Assembly (NCBI RefSeq): GCF_008923185.1
Contig: NZ_WBMT01000020.1
Coordinates: 124,001 to 188,000 of the forward strand
Direction: 5' to 3'
DNA: 64,000 nucleotides
DNA from: Actinomadura rudentiformis
GTDB taxonomy: Bacteria > Actinomycetota > Actinomycetes > Streptosporangiales > Streptosporangiaceae
Below are positions 11,079-20,072 of this stretch, piece after piece. The notes beneath the pieces are model-generated. The model had not been told where the DNA came from and searched no databases. It saw nothing but the letters and a program-made list of their open reading frames with translations. The stretch's first letter is position 1; the number at the start of each line of letters is the position of its first letter. The translations under genes and the position numbers were made by a program.

Positions 11079-12827
11079 TCAGTCCGGGCAGGGGGTGCCT
11101 CGGGGGAGTTCATAGCGGGCCTGCACGTGGTAGCGGCCAGGTCCGGGAGCGTCGAGGCGGACGAAGTCACCGGCGCGCGCCACGCAGCCCTGGCCGGGCC
11201 CGCGCACGCTCAGCCACGGCGACCAGGAGATCCGCAGCAGCACCGAGCCCTTGGCGGGGACCTTCACCACCATGCGGTCGGGGCTGATCCGTTCGACCGT
11301 GGCGGGTGCGTCGGCGAGGGGCTTGGGGTCGGCGACCCGGTAGACGCGCCAGTGCCGGTCGTGCCAGACCTCGGTCAGGTACGGCTGGCCGCTGCGGACG
11401 AGGGCAGCCTCCTGCCGGGCGGCCCAGTCGACCTCTCGCTCCGGCAGGACCACGTACTGCACGGCCCACTTGTGGAGCCAGTCGCGATAGGTGGCGGGGT
11501 TGAGGGTCTCGTCGTAGAAGAGCGCGTTGCGGTGGGCGTCGATCTGGCGGTTCCAGCCGCGGGCGAGGATGAAGTGCCGGCTCAGCCCGTACGCCTCCCA
11601 GTGGGAACGCAGCGGGACGACCTCGATCCGGCCGCGGGCCGCGCCGAGCTGCCCGAGCGCGGTGATCAGGCCCTTGGAGTACCGCGCGGTCGCGCCGGCC
11701 GGACGGGTGTGGATCAGGTCGTCGACCGGCTTCACCACCTGCCAGACGGCGGTGACCATGAACGCCAGGCACAGCACGGCCAGCCGTCGCCGGTCGGTGG
11801 TGCGCGCCACCGCTATGATCAGGAACATTCCGCCGAACATCAGCGCGAGCCGTTCGACGTTGCTGCCGATCGGGGACGGGATCGCCCACGTCAGGAGGAT
11901 CCCGAGAAGGTAGACCCCCGCGCCGACGCGGACGACCCGCCAGGAACGCGGTGCGCACAGCGTCACCGCGACCACGCTGGCGAGCGTCGGCAGCACGATG
12001 GCGGTCGTGGAGATCGGCTGCTTGCCGTAGAACGGGAACAGCGCCGACGTCGTGGCCACGACCAGCGGCGGCCCCAATGCCAGCATGAGCCCGGCCCGGC
12101 GCCGTCCGGTCAGGAAGAGCGCCGCCGCCAGCACCAGCACGAACAGCCCGGCGACGGGGCTCGCGAGGGTGGCCAGCACGCCGAGGAGCAACATCCCGGC
12201 CGCCCGGAGCGGCGGGGTGCCGCGCGGCGAGAAGGCCGGGAACACCGCGGCCAAGGCGAAGAGCAGGCCGAGCCCGAAGGTCACCCGCCCGGACGCCGAG
12301 TTGCACGAGATGGCGAACGCGGCCCACAGCGCCGCCGCCATCGCCATCGGGGCCTTGAAGCGCACCAGCAGCAGCGCCGTCAGCGTGGCCGACAGCGTGC
12401 CGGCGACCGCCGCGACCGTGCGGATCCCGAACCACCCCATGAGGTAGGGCGAGAGCACGCTGTAGGAGGCCGGGTGCATGCCGCCGTACCAGGCCAGGTT
12501 GTACGACGCCTCCGGGTGCTTGCGCGCGAAGGTGGTCCATGCGGCCTGCGCGGCGAGGTCGCCGCCGTTGTTCGCCAGGTAGAAGCCCCACACCAGGTGC
12601 AGGATCCCGGCCGTCAGCGTGGCCGCCATCACCGGGCGGCGCGGGTCCAGCCACTCCCGCCAGCGGCGCCCGGCACCCGGCGCGGACGGCAGGCCGGCGC
12701 GCCTCGGCGGCGGCTCGACGAGGACTCGGCCGTCCACCCTCTCCGGGGTCTCCGCGGTGGTCACGGAGCCGGAACGGGTCGGGGGGACAAAGAGGAAGCC
12801 GGGGGCATCGGGCAATGATCCCGTCAA
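11079..12827 (-). CDS. Polytopic membrane protein with C-terminal soluble domain
   Basis: The 582-residue protein has roughly ten hydrophobic segments between residues 65 and 355, starting with PVMAATLTAGILHLVWGFYL, then about 200 soluble residues. After the first membrane segment comes NNGGDLAAQAAWTTFARKHP and then WYGGMHPASYSVLSPYLMGW, a large extracytoplasmic loop typical of GT-C-like or sugar-handling membrane proteins. I cannot name a function. The C-terminal part ends in a beta-rich stretch. The start is uncertain: the longest frame begins TTG 12827 without a clear ribosome site, and GTG 12764 is an alternative. It is divergent from priA. Confidence 0.7.
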   Translation of the reverse strand: MTGSLPDAPGFLFVPPTRSGSVTTAETPERVDGRVLVEPPPRRAGLPSAPGAGRRWREWLDPRRPVMAATLTAGILHLVWGFYLANNGGDLAAQAAWTTFARKHPEASYNLAWYGGMHPASYSVLSPYLMGWFGIRTVAAVAGTLSATLTALLLVRFKAPMAMAAALWAAFAISCNSASGRVTFGLGLLFALAAVFPAFSPRGTPPLRAAGMLLLGVLATLASPVAGLFVLVLAAALFLTGRRRAGLMLALGPPLVVATTSALFPFYGKQPISTTAIVLPTLASVVAVTLCAPRSWRVVRVGAGVYLLGILLTWAIPSPIGSNVERLALMFGGMFLIIAVARTTDRRRLAVLCLAFMVTAVWQVVKPVDDLIHTRPAGATARYSKGLITALGQLGAARGRIEVVPLRSHWEAYGLSRHFILARGWNRQIDAHRNALFYDETLNPATYRDWLHKWAVQYVVLPEREVDWAARQEAALVRSGQPYLTEVWHDRHWRVYRVADPKPLADAPATVERISPDRMVVKVPAKGSVLLRISWSPWLSVRGPGQGCVARAGDFVRLDAPGPGRYHVQARYELPRGTPCPD

Positions 12828-12914
12828 CGTGGTGGTAGTTCAAACCGGATGCCCGGACGTCTCCGGGAAGAGCCATGGACGAAGCACGTCAGTCTCATCT
12901 GGTAGGACGGTGGA

Positions 12915-15080
12915 GTGACGAACGACGCCGGCTCCGCGGAGCTCATCCCGGGCTTGGACGACATCGTCCCGGTGCCCGCCGCGAAGCCGGCCAAAACCTC
13001 ACCACCGCCGGGATCCGCCAAGGAGCGTAAGGCGGGAAAGGCAGGAAAGACGTCCAAGCGCGAGCCCAAGAAGGGCGCCAAACGGCCCGCCGAGGTCCTG
13101 CCGGTCGCGCGGATCGCGGTGGACGTGGCCCTGCCTCACCTGGACCGCCCGTTCGACTACCTGGTGCCGGCCGAGCTGGCCGACAAGGCCGTTCCGGGGT
13201 GCCGGGTCAGGGTGCGGTTCGCAGGGCAGCTCGTCGACGGCTTCCTGCTCGAACGGGCCGAGGAGAGCGAGCACGAGGGCACGCTGCGTTTCCTCGAACG
13301 GGTCACCTCGCCGGAGCCGGTGCTCGCGCCGGAGATCGCCGCGCTGGCCCGCGAGGTCGCCGACCGGTACGCGGGCTCGCTCTACGACGTGCTGCGGCTG
13401 GCCATCCCGCCCCGGCACGCCCGGGTCGAGGCCGAGCCGCCGGGCGAGCGCCTGGAGTTCGAGGCCCCCGACGGACCCGGCCCCTGGGCGGACTACCCGG
13501 CCGGTCCCTCGTTCCTCACCGCCCTCGGCGAGCAGCGGGCGCCGCGTGCCGTGTGGAGCGCGCTGCCCGGCCCGGGCTGGCCCGCCGCGATGGCGCGGGC
13601 GGCGGCGGTCACGCTCGCGGGCGGCCGCGGCGCGCTCATCGTGGTGGCGGACTGGCGGGACGTGGCGCGGGTGGACGAGGCGCTCAAGGCCGAGCTGGGG
13701 GAGGGGCGGCACGTCGCCCTGACGGCCGACCTGAAGCCGTCCGAGCGCTACCGCCGCTGGCTGGCGATCCTGCGCGGCACGGTACGGGTGGTGGTCGGCA
13801 CCCGCGCCGCGATGTTCGCCCCCGTTCATGACCTGGGCCTCGTCGTGCTCTGGGACGACGGCGACGACGTGCACCCGGACCCGCACGCCCCGTACCCCCA
13901 TCCCCGCGAGGTCCTGGCGCTGCGGGCGCATCGCACCGGCGCGGGAGCCCTCATCGGCGGCTTCACCCGGACGACCGAGGCGACGCAGCTGGTCGAGTCG
14001 GGCTGGGCGCACGCGCTCGCCGCCGACCGCGTGCGGATCAGGGAGGTCATGCCCCGCATCGGCCCGGTCGGTGACGACGCGGAGCTGCCCAAGGACGCCG
14101 CCGCGCGGAGCGCCCGGCTCCCCAACGTGGCGTTCCAAGCGGCCCGCCGCGCGCTGGAGGAGGGCCCGGTACTCGTGCAGGTGCCCCGGCGCGGCTACCT
14201 CCCGGCGCTGGCCTGCGGCCGGTGCCGTACGCAGGCGCGCTGCAGCGCCTGCCAGGGCCCGCTCGCCCTGCGGTCCTCGCACGCCACGCCGTACTGCCGT
14301 TGGTGCGGTCGCATAGCCGGAGACTGGCGCTGCCCCGAATGTGGGCACATCCACATCCGCGCCATCGTGGTCGGGGCCAAGCGCACTGCCGAGGAGCTCG
14401 GGCGGGCCTTTCCCGGCGTGCCGGTGAAGACCTCCGGCCGGGACGCCATCCTCGACAAGGTCGGGCCGCAGCGCGCGCTGGTGGTGGCCACCCCGGGCGC
14501 CGAGCCGGTGGCCGAGGAGGGTTACACCGCCGCCCTGCTCCTGGACGGCTGGGCCCTGCTCGGAAGAGCCGATCTCCGTGCGGGCGAGGAGGCGCTCCGC
14601 CGCTGGATGAACGCCGCCGCCCTTGTCCGCCCGGCCGGGACGGTCGTCGTCTCGGCGGACGGGTCGCTCCCGGCCGTGCAGGCGCTCATCCGCTGGGCCC
14701 CGGTCACCTTCGCCGAACGCGAGCTGGCGGAACGGCGCGAGGTCGGCTTCCCGCCCGCCGTCCGGATGGCGTCCCTGACCGCGTCCCCGGCGGCGATCCG
14801 CGGGCTGCTGGCCGATGCCAGGCTGCCCGCGGAGGCCGAGGTCCTCGGCCCGGTCCCGGTGTCAACGCCCGGATCGGTGCCGGGGCCGGGTCCGGGATCA
14901 GCTCCGGGCCAGGGGCCCCACGACGGCGACGACCAGGAGAAGGAGCGCGCGCTCATCCGGGTGCCGCGCGCGGCCGGCGCCCGGTTGGCGAAGTCGCTGA
15001 AGGAGGCACAGGGCGTGCGCAGCGCGCGCAAGGTCGACGAGTACGTACGAGTCCAGATCGACCCCCTGGAACTGCTCTGA
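12915..15080 (+). CDS. priA: Primosomal protein N' (PriA), actinobacterial form without helicase motifs
   Basis: PriA restarts stalled replication forks. The 721-residue protein keeps the N-terminal 3'-DNA-binding domain (VDVALPHLDRPFDYLVP) and the zinc-binding Cys cluster at about residues 433-475 (CGRCRTQARCSAC...CRWCG...CPECG). Where E. coli PriA has a Walker A lysine motif this one reads LPGPGWPAAMARA, and where the DEAD/DEEH box should be it reads LWDDGDDVH. ATP hydrolysis is therefore unlikely, as already noted for actinobacterial PriA. Residues near 640-670 form a Pro/Gly-rich insert. GTG 12915 follows a GGACGGTGGA stretch. Confidence 0.9.
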   Translation: MTNDAGSAELIPGLDDIVPVPAAKPAKTSPPPGSAKERKAGKAGKTSKREPKKGAKRPAEVLPVARIAVDVALPHLDRPFDYLVPAELADKAVPGCRVRVRFAGQLVDGFLLERAEESEHEGTLRFLERVTSPEPVLAPEIAALAREVADRYAGSLYDVLRLAIPPRHARVEAEPPGERLEFEAPDGPGPWADYPAGPSFLTALGEQRAPRAVWSALPGPGWPAAMARAAAVTLAGGRGALIVVADWRDVARVDEALKAELGEGRHVALTADLKPSERYRRWLAILRGTVRVVVGTRAAMFAPVHDLGLVVLWDDGDDVHPDPHAPYPHPREVLALRAHRTGAGALIGGFTRTTEATQLVESGWAHALAADRVRIREVMPRIGPVGDDAELPKDAAARSARLPNVAFQAARRALEEGPVLVQVPRRGYLPALACGRCRTQARCSACQGPLALRSSHATPYCRWCGRIAGDWRCPECGHIHIRAIVVGAKRTAEELGRAFPGVPVKTSGRDAILDKVGPQRALVVATPGAEPVAEEGYTAALLLDGWALLGRADLRAGEEALRRWMNAAALVRPAGTVVVSADGSLPAVQALIRWAPVTFAERELAERREVGFPPAVRMASLTASPAAIRGLLADARLPAEAEVLGPVPVSTPGSVPGPGPGSAPGQGPHDGDDQEKERALIRVPRAAGARLAKSLKEAQGVRSARKVDEYVRVQIDPLELL

Positions 15081-15096
15081 CCACTAGGGTTTCCGC

Positions 15097-16947
15097 GTGG
15101 CAGACAACTGGGTGGAGAACCTCAGCGATGATCTTCAGCGCTGGGCGGACGGCCGCGCCGAAGCGGATGGCATGCAGGCCGACGAACAGCCGGTCGACGA
15201 ACAGCCGGTCGACGTACAGGGCGCGTTGTTGCTCCTGGACTTGGCCAGGGAGGAGCTGGGGCTCGCCGCGGCGGCGGAGCTGACCCCGGCGCGGCTCGGG
15301 GATCTGCTGCTCAAGGTCTTCCCGGACGAGGTGGTCGCCGGGGCCGACGAGGTGCCCGCGATCCTGGCGACCGTGGACACGCTGATCGATTTCCTCGGTG
15401 AGAGCGGCGAGGTCCCGGCCGGGCAGGCCGTCGCGCTGCGCGCCGAGCTGGACCGGCTGGCGCCGGAGTTCGCCGAGGTCGTCGCGGAGACCGACACCAC
15501 CGAGCGGCAGGCCGCCGCCGAGGTGATCACCGCGATGATGGCGGCCGACGGCGTCGCGCTCGACGACCAGGACGCGGTCGAGGAATGGGTGCGGGCCTTC
15601 GAGGCGCTCCCCGAGGACGAACGGTACGCCCGCACCGAGGAGTACCTGCGCCAGGCGGAGGAACTCGTCGTCCCGCCCGTACGCCTGGCGCCTGAGGCTG
15701 AGCTGGCCGCCGCCGCCCGCGCGTCGGCGCTGACCGCCCAGGTCCGCGCTATCGCCGAGTGGGCGGTGGACCGTCCCGTCACCGAGTTCGGCGACCTCGG
15801 CGGCGACGACGCGGCGACGGCCGTGGCCGAACTGGGCCTGGAGACCCCGCGGCGGGCCGCCGGCGCGCCGGTCCAGGACCAGTCCGACCTCCCCGAGTTC
15901 GACCGGCTCTGGTGGGCCGCGCTCGAGTCCGAGGTGCTCCGGACGACCGGTGGCACGGCGGTCGCAGGGCCCTCGCTGGCGGATCTCACGGCGGGGGACG
16001 ACGAGACGATCCTCGGCGTCTGGCTGCGGTTGTTCGACGCGGTGGCCGTTCCCGAGCATGAGGGCGAGGACGGCCTCGACGCGATCGAGCTGGTGCAGAA
16101 CGAGCTCACCGGGGTCCTCATCCACCTGTACGAGCAGGAGTCGCCCTCGTCCGCCAAGGTGCTGGCCGACGTCCTGATCGAGCACGTCATGGCGGCCTAC
16201 GAGCTCTCCGACGGCCACGCGGTGGCCGCCGCCGCACGGCAGGCCCTCGACCTGGAGCTCGCCGACCTCGCCGGGTGGGGCGTCCTCGAAGCCGCCGGTG
16301 AGGGCTACGCGCTCACCCCGCTCGGCGTCTGGGGCGTGCGCGAGCTGCTGCTCGCGGACGGCTTCGTCGCGCCGGTGGTGGGCGATCTCGCCGAGTCCAC
16401 CGCCGCGGACCTGGTGGCCGGGCTGACCTGGCACCGGCAGGACACCGCCGACGAGGAGATCGCCGGCTGGCTGGCGGGCCGGGACGCCGAGCCCGCCGCG
16501 GCCGAGCTCCTGGAGGTCATGCGCAACGGCGGGCCGGGTGCCCGCAACCTCGCCGCGGCGGTGCTGCACCGGATGGGCCCGGAGATCGCCCCGCAGTTGC
16601 GGGGTGCCGGGGATCACCCGCTCGTCCGCCCGTACGCGGCGCTGTGGCTCAACCAGAAGACCGGCGCGCCGATCGAGCTGGAGGGCCGGGAGTTCGTCTG
16701 GATGTTCGTCGACACGGTCGCGGGCATGCTGGAGACCGCCGAGCCCTCGGAGGCGGTGGCCGCGGCCCTGGCCGACGCCCCCGCCGAGGTCGAGCTGGGC
16801 GCCATGATCGACGACATGTGGCGCTGCGAGCACCCCGACACCGCCGACGTGCTCACCGCCTTGGGCGACCACGTTCCGGACAAGGGCGTCGCCAAGGCGG
16901 CACGCAAGGCGGCCTACAAGGCCCGCTCTGGTCAGGGCGGTGCCTGA
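15097..16947 (+). CDS. Large acidic hypothetical protein
   Basis: The 616-residue protein matches no family I recognise. It is strongly acidic and Ala/Glu/Leu-rich, so probably mostly helical, with no signal peptide or membrane segment, and has a short basic tail (AARKAAYKARSGQGG). Residues 28-40 contain a small repeat (DEQPVDEQPVD). The middle carries a winged-helix-like stretch ending LTPLGVWGVRELLLADGF. The C-terminal third looks like HEAT-type helices (PGARNLAAAVLHRMGPEIAP). It starts 16 bases after priA and ends 85 bases before def, so it sits inside a housekeeping group. Confidence 0.75.
   Translation: MADNWVENLSDDLQRWADGRAEADGMQADEQPVDEQPVDVQGALLLLDLAREELGLAAAAELTPARLGDLLLKVFPDEVVAGADEVPAILATVDTLIDFLGESGEVPAGQAVALRAELDRLAPEFAEVVAETDTTERQAAAEVITAMMAADGVALDDQDAVEEWVRAFEALPEDERYARTEEYLRQAEELVVPPVRLAPEAELAAAARASALTAQVRAIAEWAVDRPVTEFGDLGGDDAATAVAELGLETPRRAAGAPVQDQSDLPEFDRLWWAALESEVLRTTGGTAVAGPSLADLTAGDDETILGVWLRLFDAVAVPEHEGEDGLDAIELVQNELTGVLIHLYEQESPSSAKVLADVLIEHVMAAYELSDGHAVAAAARQALDLELADLAGWGVLEAAGEGYALTPLGVWGVRELLLADGFVAPVVGDLAESTAADLVAGLTWHRQDTADEEIAGWLAGRDAEPAAAELLEVMRNGGPGARNLAAAVLHRMGPEIAPQLRGAGDHPLVRPYAALWLNQKTGAPIELEGREFVWMFVDTVAGMLETAEPSEAVAAALADAPAEVELGAMIDDMWRCEHPDTADVLTALGDHVPDKGVAKAARKAAYKARSGQGGA
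15182..15213 (+). repeat. Short in-frame tandem repeat
   Basis: Two exact copies of a 15-base unit (GACGAACAGCCGGTC) followed by a partial third encode the DEQPV repeat in the large acidic protein. Being a multiple of three, slippage here would add or remove five residues without a frameshift. Confidence 0.7.
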
Positions 16948-17032
16948 GATCTCCGTAGACTGGTCGGGTAGGTCTCCATTCACTCGCACCACGACCTCGC
17001 TCTGAACGCACCTGCAGGAAACGGAGTCCCCG

Positions 17033-17578
17033 TTGGCCGTCAAGCCCATCCGCCTCTTCGGTGACCCTGTGCTTCGCACCCCGGCCGAGCCGGTGAAGGA
17101 CTTCGACAAGGAGCTTCGCCAGCTCGTGAAGGACCTCACCGACACGATGATCGACGCTCCCGGGGCGGGCCTGGCCGCGCCCCAGCTGGGCGTGAGCCTG
17201 CGGGTCTTCACCTACTACGTCGACGACCGTCTCGGTCACGTCGTCAACCCCACGCTGGACCTGTCGGAGGAGCAGCAGGACGGGGAGGAGGGCTGCCTCT
17301 CCCTCCCCGGGCTGAGCTTCCCCACCCCCCGCGCCTACCGCGCGGTCGCCAAGGGCTTCAACATGCACGGCGAGCCGATCACCCTGGAGGGCACCGATCT
17401 GCTGGCCCGCTGCGTCCAGCACGAGACCGACCATCTGGACGGGATCATCTTCATCGACCGCATGGACCCCGAGCAGCGCAAGGCCGCGATGAAGGCCATC
17501 CGCGAGGCCGAGTGGTTCGGCGACCCGGTGCCGGTCGTCAAGGAGTCCCCGCACCGCACCTTCGGGAAGGCCCTCTGA
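17033..17578 (+). CDS. def: Peptide deformylase
   Basis: Def removes the N-formyl group from new proteins using a metal-bound water. All three family motifs are intact: GAGLAAPQ at residues 44-51, GCLSL with the metal-binding Cys88, and HETDH at 130-134 with two metal His and the catalytic Glu. The 181-residue length is typical. The TTG start is supported by GGAG upstream and by motif 1 falling at its usual distance from the N-terminus. fmt, whose product adds the same formyl group to the initiator tRNA, follows by 61 bases, the classical def-fmt pairing. Confidence 0.95.
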   Translation: MAVKPIRLFGDPVLRTPAEPVKDFDKELRQLVKDLTDTMIDAPGAGLAAPQLGVSLRVFTYYVDDRLGHVVNPTLDLSEEQQDGEEGCLSLPGLSFPTPRAYRAVAKGFNMHGEPITLEGTDLLARCVQHETDHLDGIIFIDRMDPEQRKAAMKAIREAEWFGDPVPVVKESPHRTFGKAL

Positions 17579-17639
17579 CGGTGAAGCTCGCCAATGAATC
17601 AGCGCAGCGCAGGGACACCGGAGATGGGGCGCGAGCCTG

Positions 17640-18578
17640 ATGCGTCTCGTCTTCGCAGGGACACCAGAGACCGCCGTGCCGTCTCTGGAGGCGCTGCTGG
17701 CGTCCGGTCACGAGGTGGCCGCCGTGGTCACCCGGCCCGACGCGCCGTCCGGGCGGGGGCGCAAGCTGGTCGCCAGCCCGGTGGCGCGGCGCGCCGAGGA
17801 GGCCGGGGTCGAGGTCCTCAAGCCCGCCAAGGCGAGCGACCCGGAGTTCCTCGACCGGCTGCGGGCCATCGCGCCCGACTGCTGCCCGGTCGTGGCGTAC
17901 GGGGCGCTGCTGCGGCCCGCCGCGCTGGAGATCCCGCGGCACGGCTGGGTCAACCTGCACTTCTCGCTGCTGCCGGCGTGGCGCGGTGCCGCGCCCGTCC
18001 AGCACGCGATCCTGCACGGCGACGACGTCACCGGCGCGGCCACGTTCCAGATCGAAGAGGGCCTGGACACCGGGCCGGTCTACGGCGTGCTGACCGAGCC
18101 GATCCTGCCCGCCGACACCACCGGCGACCTCCTCGGCCGCCTGGCGGTCGCCGGCGCCAAGCTGCTCCTCGACACCATGAACGGCATCGAGGCGGGCGTG
18201 CTGGAGGCGCGGCCGCAGCCGGATGAGGGCGTCTCGTACGCCGCCAAGCTCACCCCCGAGGACTCCCGGGTCGACTGGACCGCGCCCGCGATGCGGGTCG
18301 ACCGGCTCATCCGCGCCTGCACACCCGCGCCGGGCGCCTGGACCACGCTGCGCGGCGAGCGCGTCAAGCTCGGCCCGGTCCGGCCCGCACCCGACGCCGC
18401 GCCGGATGCCGGGCCGCTGGCGCCCGGCGAGCTGCGCGCGGGCAAGAAGGAGGTCCTCGTCGGCACCGGCACGCACCCGGTGGTCCTGGGCGAGCTGCAG
18501 CCGCCCGGCAAACGCCGCATGAACGCCGTGGACTGGACCCGCGGCCACCCACTCACCGATGAGGATCGTTTCAGCTGA
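17640..18578 (+). CDS. fmt: Methionyl-tRNA formyltransferase
   Basis: Fmt formylates Met-tRNAfMet with 10-formyl-tetrahydrofolate. The 312-residue protein begins MRLVFAGTPETAVPSLEAL. It has the catalytic NLHFSLLPAWRGAAP segment with Asn105 and His107, and a C-terminal OB-type tRNA-binding domain after about residue 205. The usual SLLP signature is present. Its TGA overlaps the ATG of rsmB by one base (TGATG), so the two are coupled. Confidence 0.96.
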   Translation: MRLVFAGTPETAVPSLEALLASGHEVAAVVTRPDAPSGRGRKLVASPVARRAEEAGVEVLKPAKASDPEFLDRLRAIAPDCCPVVAYGALLRPAALEIPRHGWVNLHFSLLPAWRGAAPVQHAILHGDDVTGAATFQIEEGLDTGPVYGVLTEPILPADTTGDLLGRLAVAGAKLLLDTMNGIEAGVLEARPQPDEGVSYAAKLTPEDSRVDWTAPAMRVDRLIRACTPAPGAWTTLRGERVKLGPVRPAPDAAPDAGPLAPGELRAGKKEVLVGTGTHPVVLGELQPPGKRRMNAVDWTRGHPLTDEDRFS

Positions 18579-19996
18579 TGCCGCCCACCCGAAACCGGCG
18601 CGGCGACCGCGACCGGAACCGCAGACCCGGTACGCCGCGCCGCACCGGCCGGCCCGAGGACCTCGTCCGCCGCACCGCGTTCGACGTCATCCGGGCCGTG
18701 GAGACCCGCGACGCGTACGCCAACCTGCTCCTGCCGACCCGGCTGCGCGAACGCGGGCTCACCGGCCGCGACGCCGCGCTGGCGACCGAGCTGACCTACG
18801 GCACGCTGCGCGGCCGCGGCACCTACGACGCCGTGCTGGCGCTCTGCAGCGACCGCGAGCTGCGCCGCGTCGACGGCCCGCTGCTCGACGTGCTGCGGCT
18901 GGGCACCCACCAGCTCCTGGCGACCAGGATCCCCGCGCACGCGGCCGTGGCCACGGCCGTCGAGCTGGCGCGGTCGGTCTCCGGGCCGGGGCAGGCCAAG
19001 TTCGCCAACGCGGTGCTGCGCAAGGTGGCCACGCGCGACCTCGACGGCTGGCTGACGATCGTCGCGCCCGAGGGCGGCAACCCCACCGAACGGCTGTCGA
19101 TCGCCCACAGCCACCCGCGCTGGATCGTCTCCGCGCTCCGCGACGCGCTCGGCCCGGACGGGGACGAGATCGACGCGTTGCTCGCCGCCGACAACGACCG
19201 GCCCCGCGTGACCCTCGTCGCCCGGCCCGGCCGGGCCACGCTGGAGGAGCTGTACGAGGCGGGCGCGGAACCCGCTCCCCACTCGCCCTACGCGGCCCTG
19301 CTGCCCGAGGGCGACCCGGCCGCGATCCTCGCCGTGCGTGAGGGCAGGGCGGCCGTCCAGGACGAGGCCAGCCAGCTCGTCGCGCTGGCATTGGCCGCCG
19401 CGCCCCTGGACGGCTCCGATTCCCGTTGGGCCGACCTGTGCGCCGGTCCCGGAGGCAAGGCGGGCCTGCTGTCGGCCGTCGCCGCCGGACGCGACGCCCG
19501 GCTGCTCGCCGCCGACCTCCAGCCGCACCGGGCCGGGCTCGTGCGGGGCGCGGTGACCGATCGCGCCACCGTGATCGTCGCCGACGGGACCGCCCCGGCG
19601 TGGCGGCCCGGCTCGTTCGACCGGGTCCTCCTCGACGTGCCGTGCACCGGCCTCGGAGCCCTACGGCGCCGGCCGGAGGCGCGCTGGCGGCGCGGTCCCG
19701 CGTCGGTGGCCGAGCTCGGCCCGCTCCAGCGCAAGCTCCTGGAGAGCGCGCTGGAGGCCGTCCGTCCAGGCGGGGTGGTCGCGTACGTGACGTGCTCGCC
19801 GCACCTGGCCGAGACCCGCGTCGTCGTGGACGACGTCCTGCGCGGCCGTGACGGCGTGGAACGGCTTGACACGCCGGCGGTGCTCCGCGAGGTGTCGCCC
19901 GGGCTCGAAGGGATCGGCGAGGGGTCGTACGCCCAGTTCTGGCCGCACCGGCACGGCACCGACGCCATGTTCATGGCCCTGCTGCGCCGGATCTGA
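18578..19996 (+). CDS. rsmB: 16S rRNA (cytosine-5) methyltransferase, RsmB/Sun family
   Basis: This enzyme uses SAM to methylate a cytosine in 16S rRNA. The 472-residue protein has an Arg-rich start, a NusB-like RNA-binding domain (about residues 30-170, AFDVIRAVETRDAYANLLL) and a Rossmann methyltransferase domain. The SAM site reads DLCAGPGGKAGLL. The two catalytic cysteines lie in DVPCTGLGALRR and VTCSPHLAET. The ATG overlaps the fmt stop. The last codons lie at the start of a 23-base direct repeat that extends into the intergenic region. Confidence 0.94.
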   Translation: MPPTRNRRGDRDRNRRPGTPRRTGRPEDLVRRTAFDVIRAVETRDAYANLLLPTRLRERGLTGRDAALATELTYGTLRGRGTYDAVLALCSDRELRRVDGPLLDVLRLGTHQLLATRIPAHAAVATAVELARSVSGPGQAKFANAVLRKVATRDLDGWLTIVAPEGGNPTERLSIAHSHPRWIVSALRDALGPDGDEIDALLAADNDRPRVTLVARPGRATLEELYEAGAEPAPHSPYAALLPEGDPAAILAVREGRAAVQDEASQLVALALAAAPLDGSDSRWADLCAGPGGKAGLLSAVAAGRDARLLAADLQPHRAGLVRGAVTDRATVIVADGTAPAWRPGSFDRVLLDVPCTGLGALRRRPEARWRRGPASVAELGPLQRKLLESALEAVRPGGVVAYVTCSPHLAETRVVVDDVLRGRDGVERLDTPAVLREVSPGLEGIGEGSYAQFWPHRHGTDAMFMALLRRI

Positions 19997-20033
19997 GACC
20001 TGCGCCGCACATGATCTGAGACCTGCGCCGCAC
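19990..20033 (+). repeat. Direct repeat duplicating the rsmB 3' end
   Basis: A 21-base unit starting GATCTGAGACC occurs at 19990-20010 and again at 20013-20033 with a two-base spacer. The first copy contains the rsmB stop codon and the second repeats it. This looks like a recent short tandem duplication. Confidence 0.8.
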
Positions 20034-20072
20034 GCGACGTTTCGTCGCCCTCCCGTGGGCGATCACTGCTAG

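Noticed and set aside
11127..12818. 563-codon open frame on the plus strand
   Set aside because: It mirrors the membrane protein gene and reads as charged repetitive sequence; the minus-strand frame shows real membrane helices.
14953..17211. 752-codon open frame on the minus strand
   Set aside because: It spans the antisense of the large acidic protein and def; the plus-strand genes have recognisable starts, and def has a complete set of motifs.
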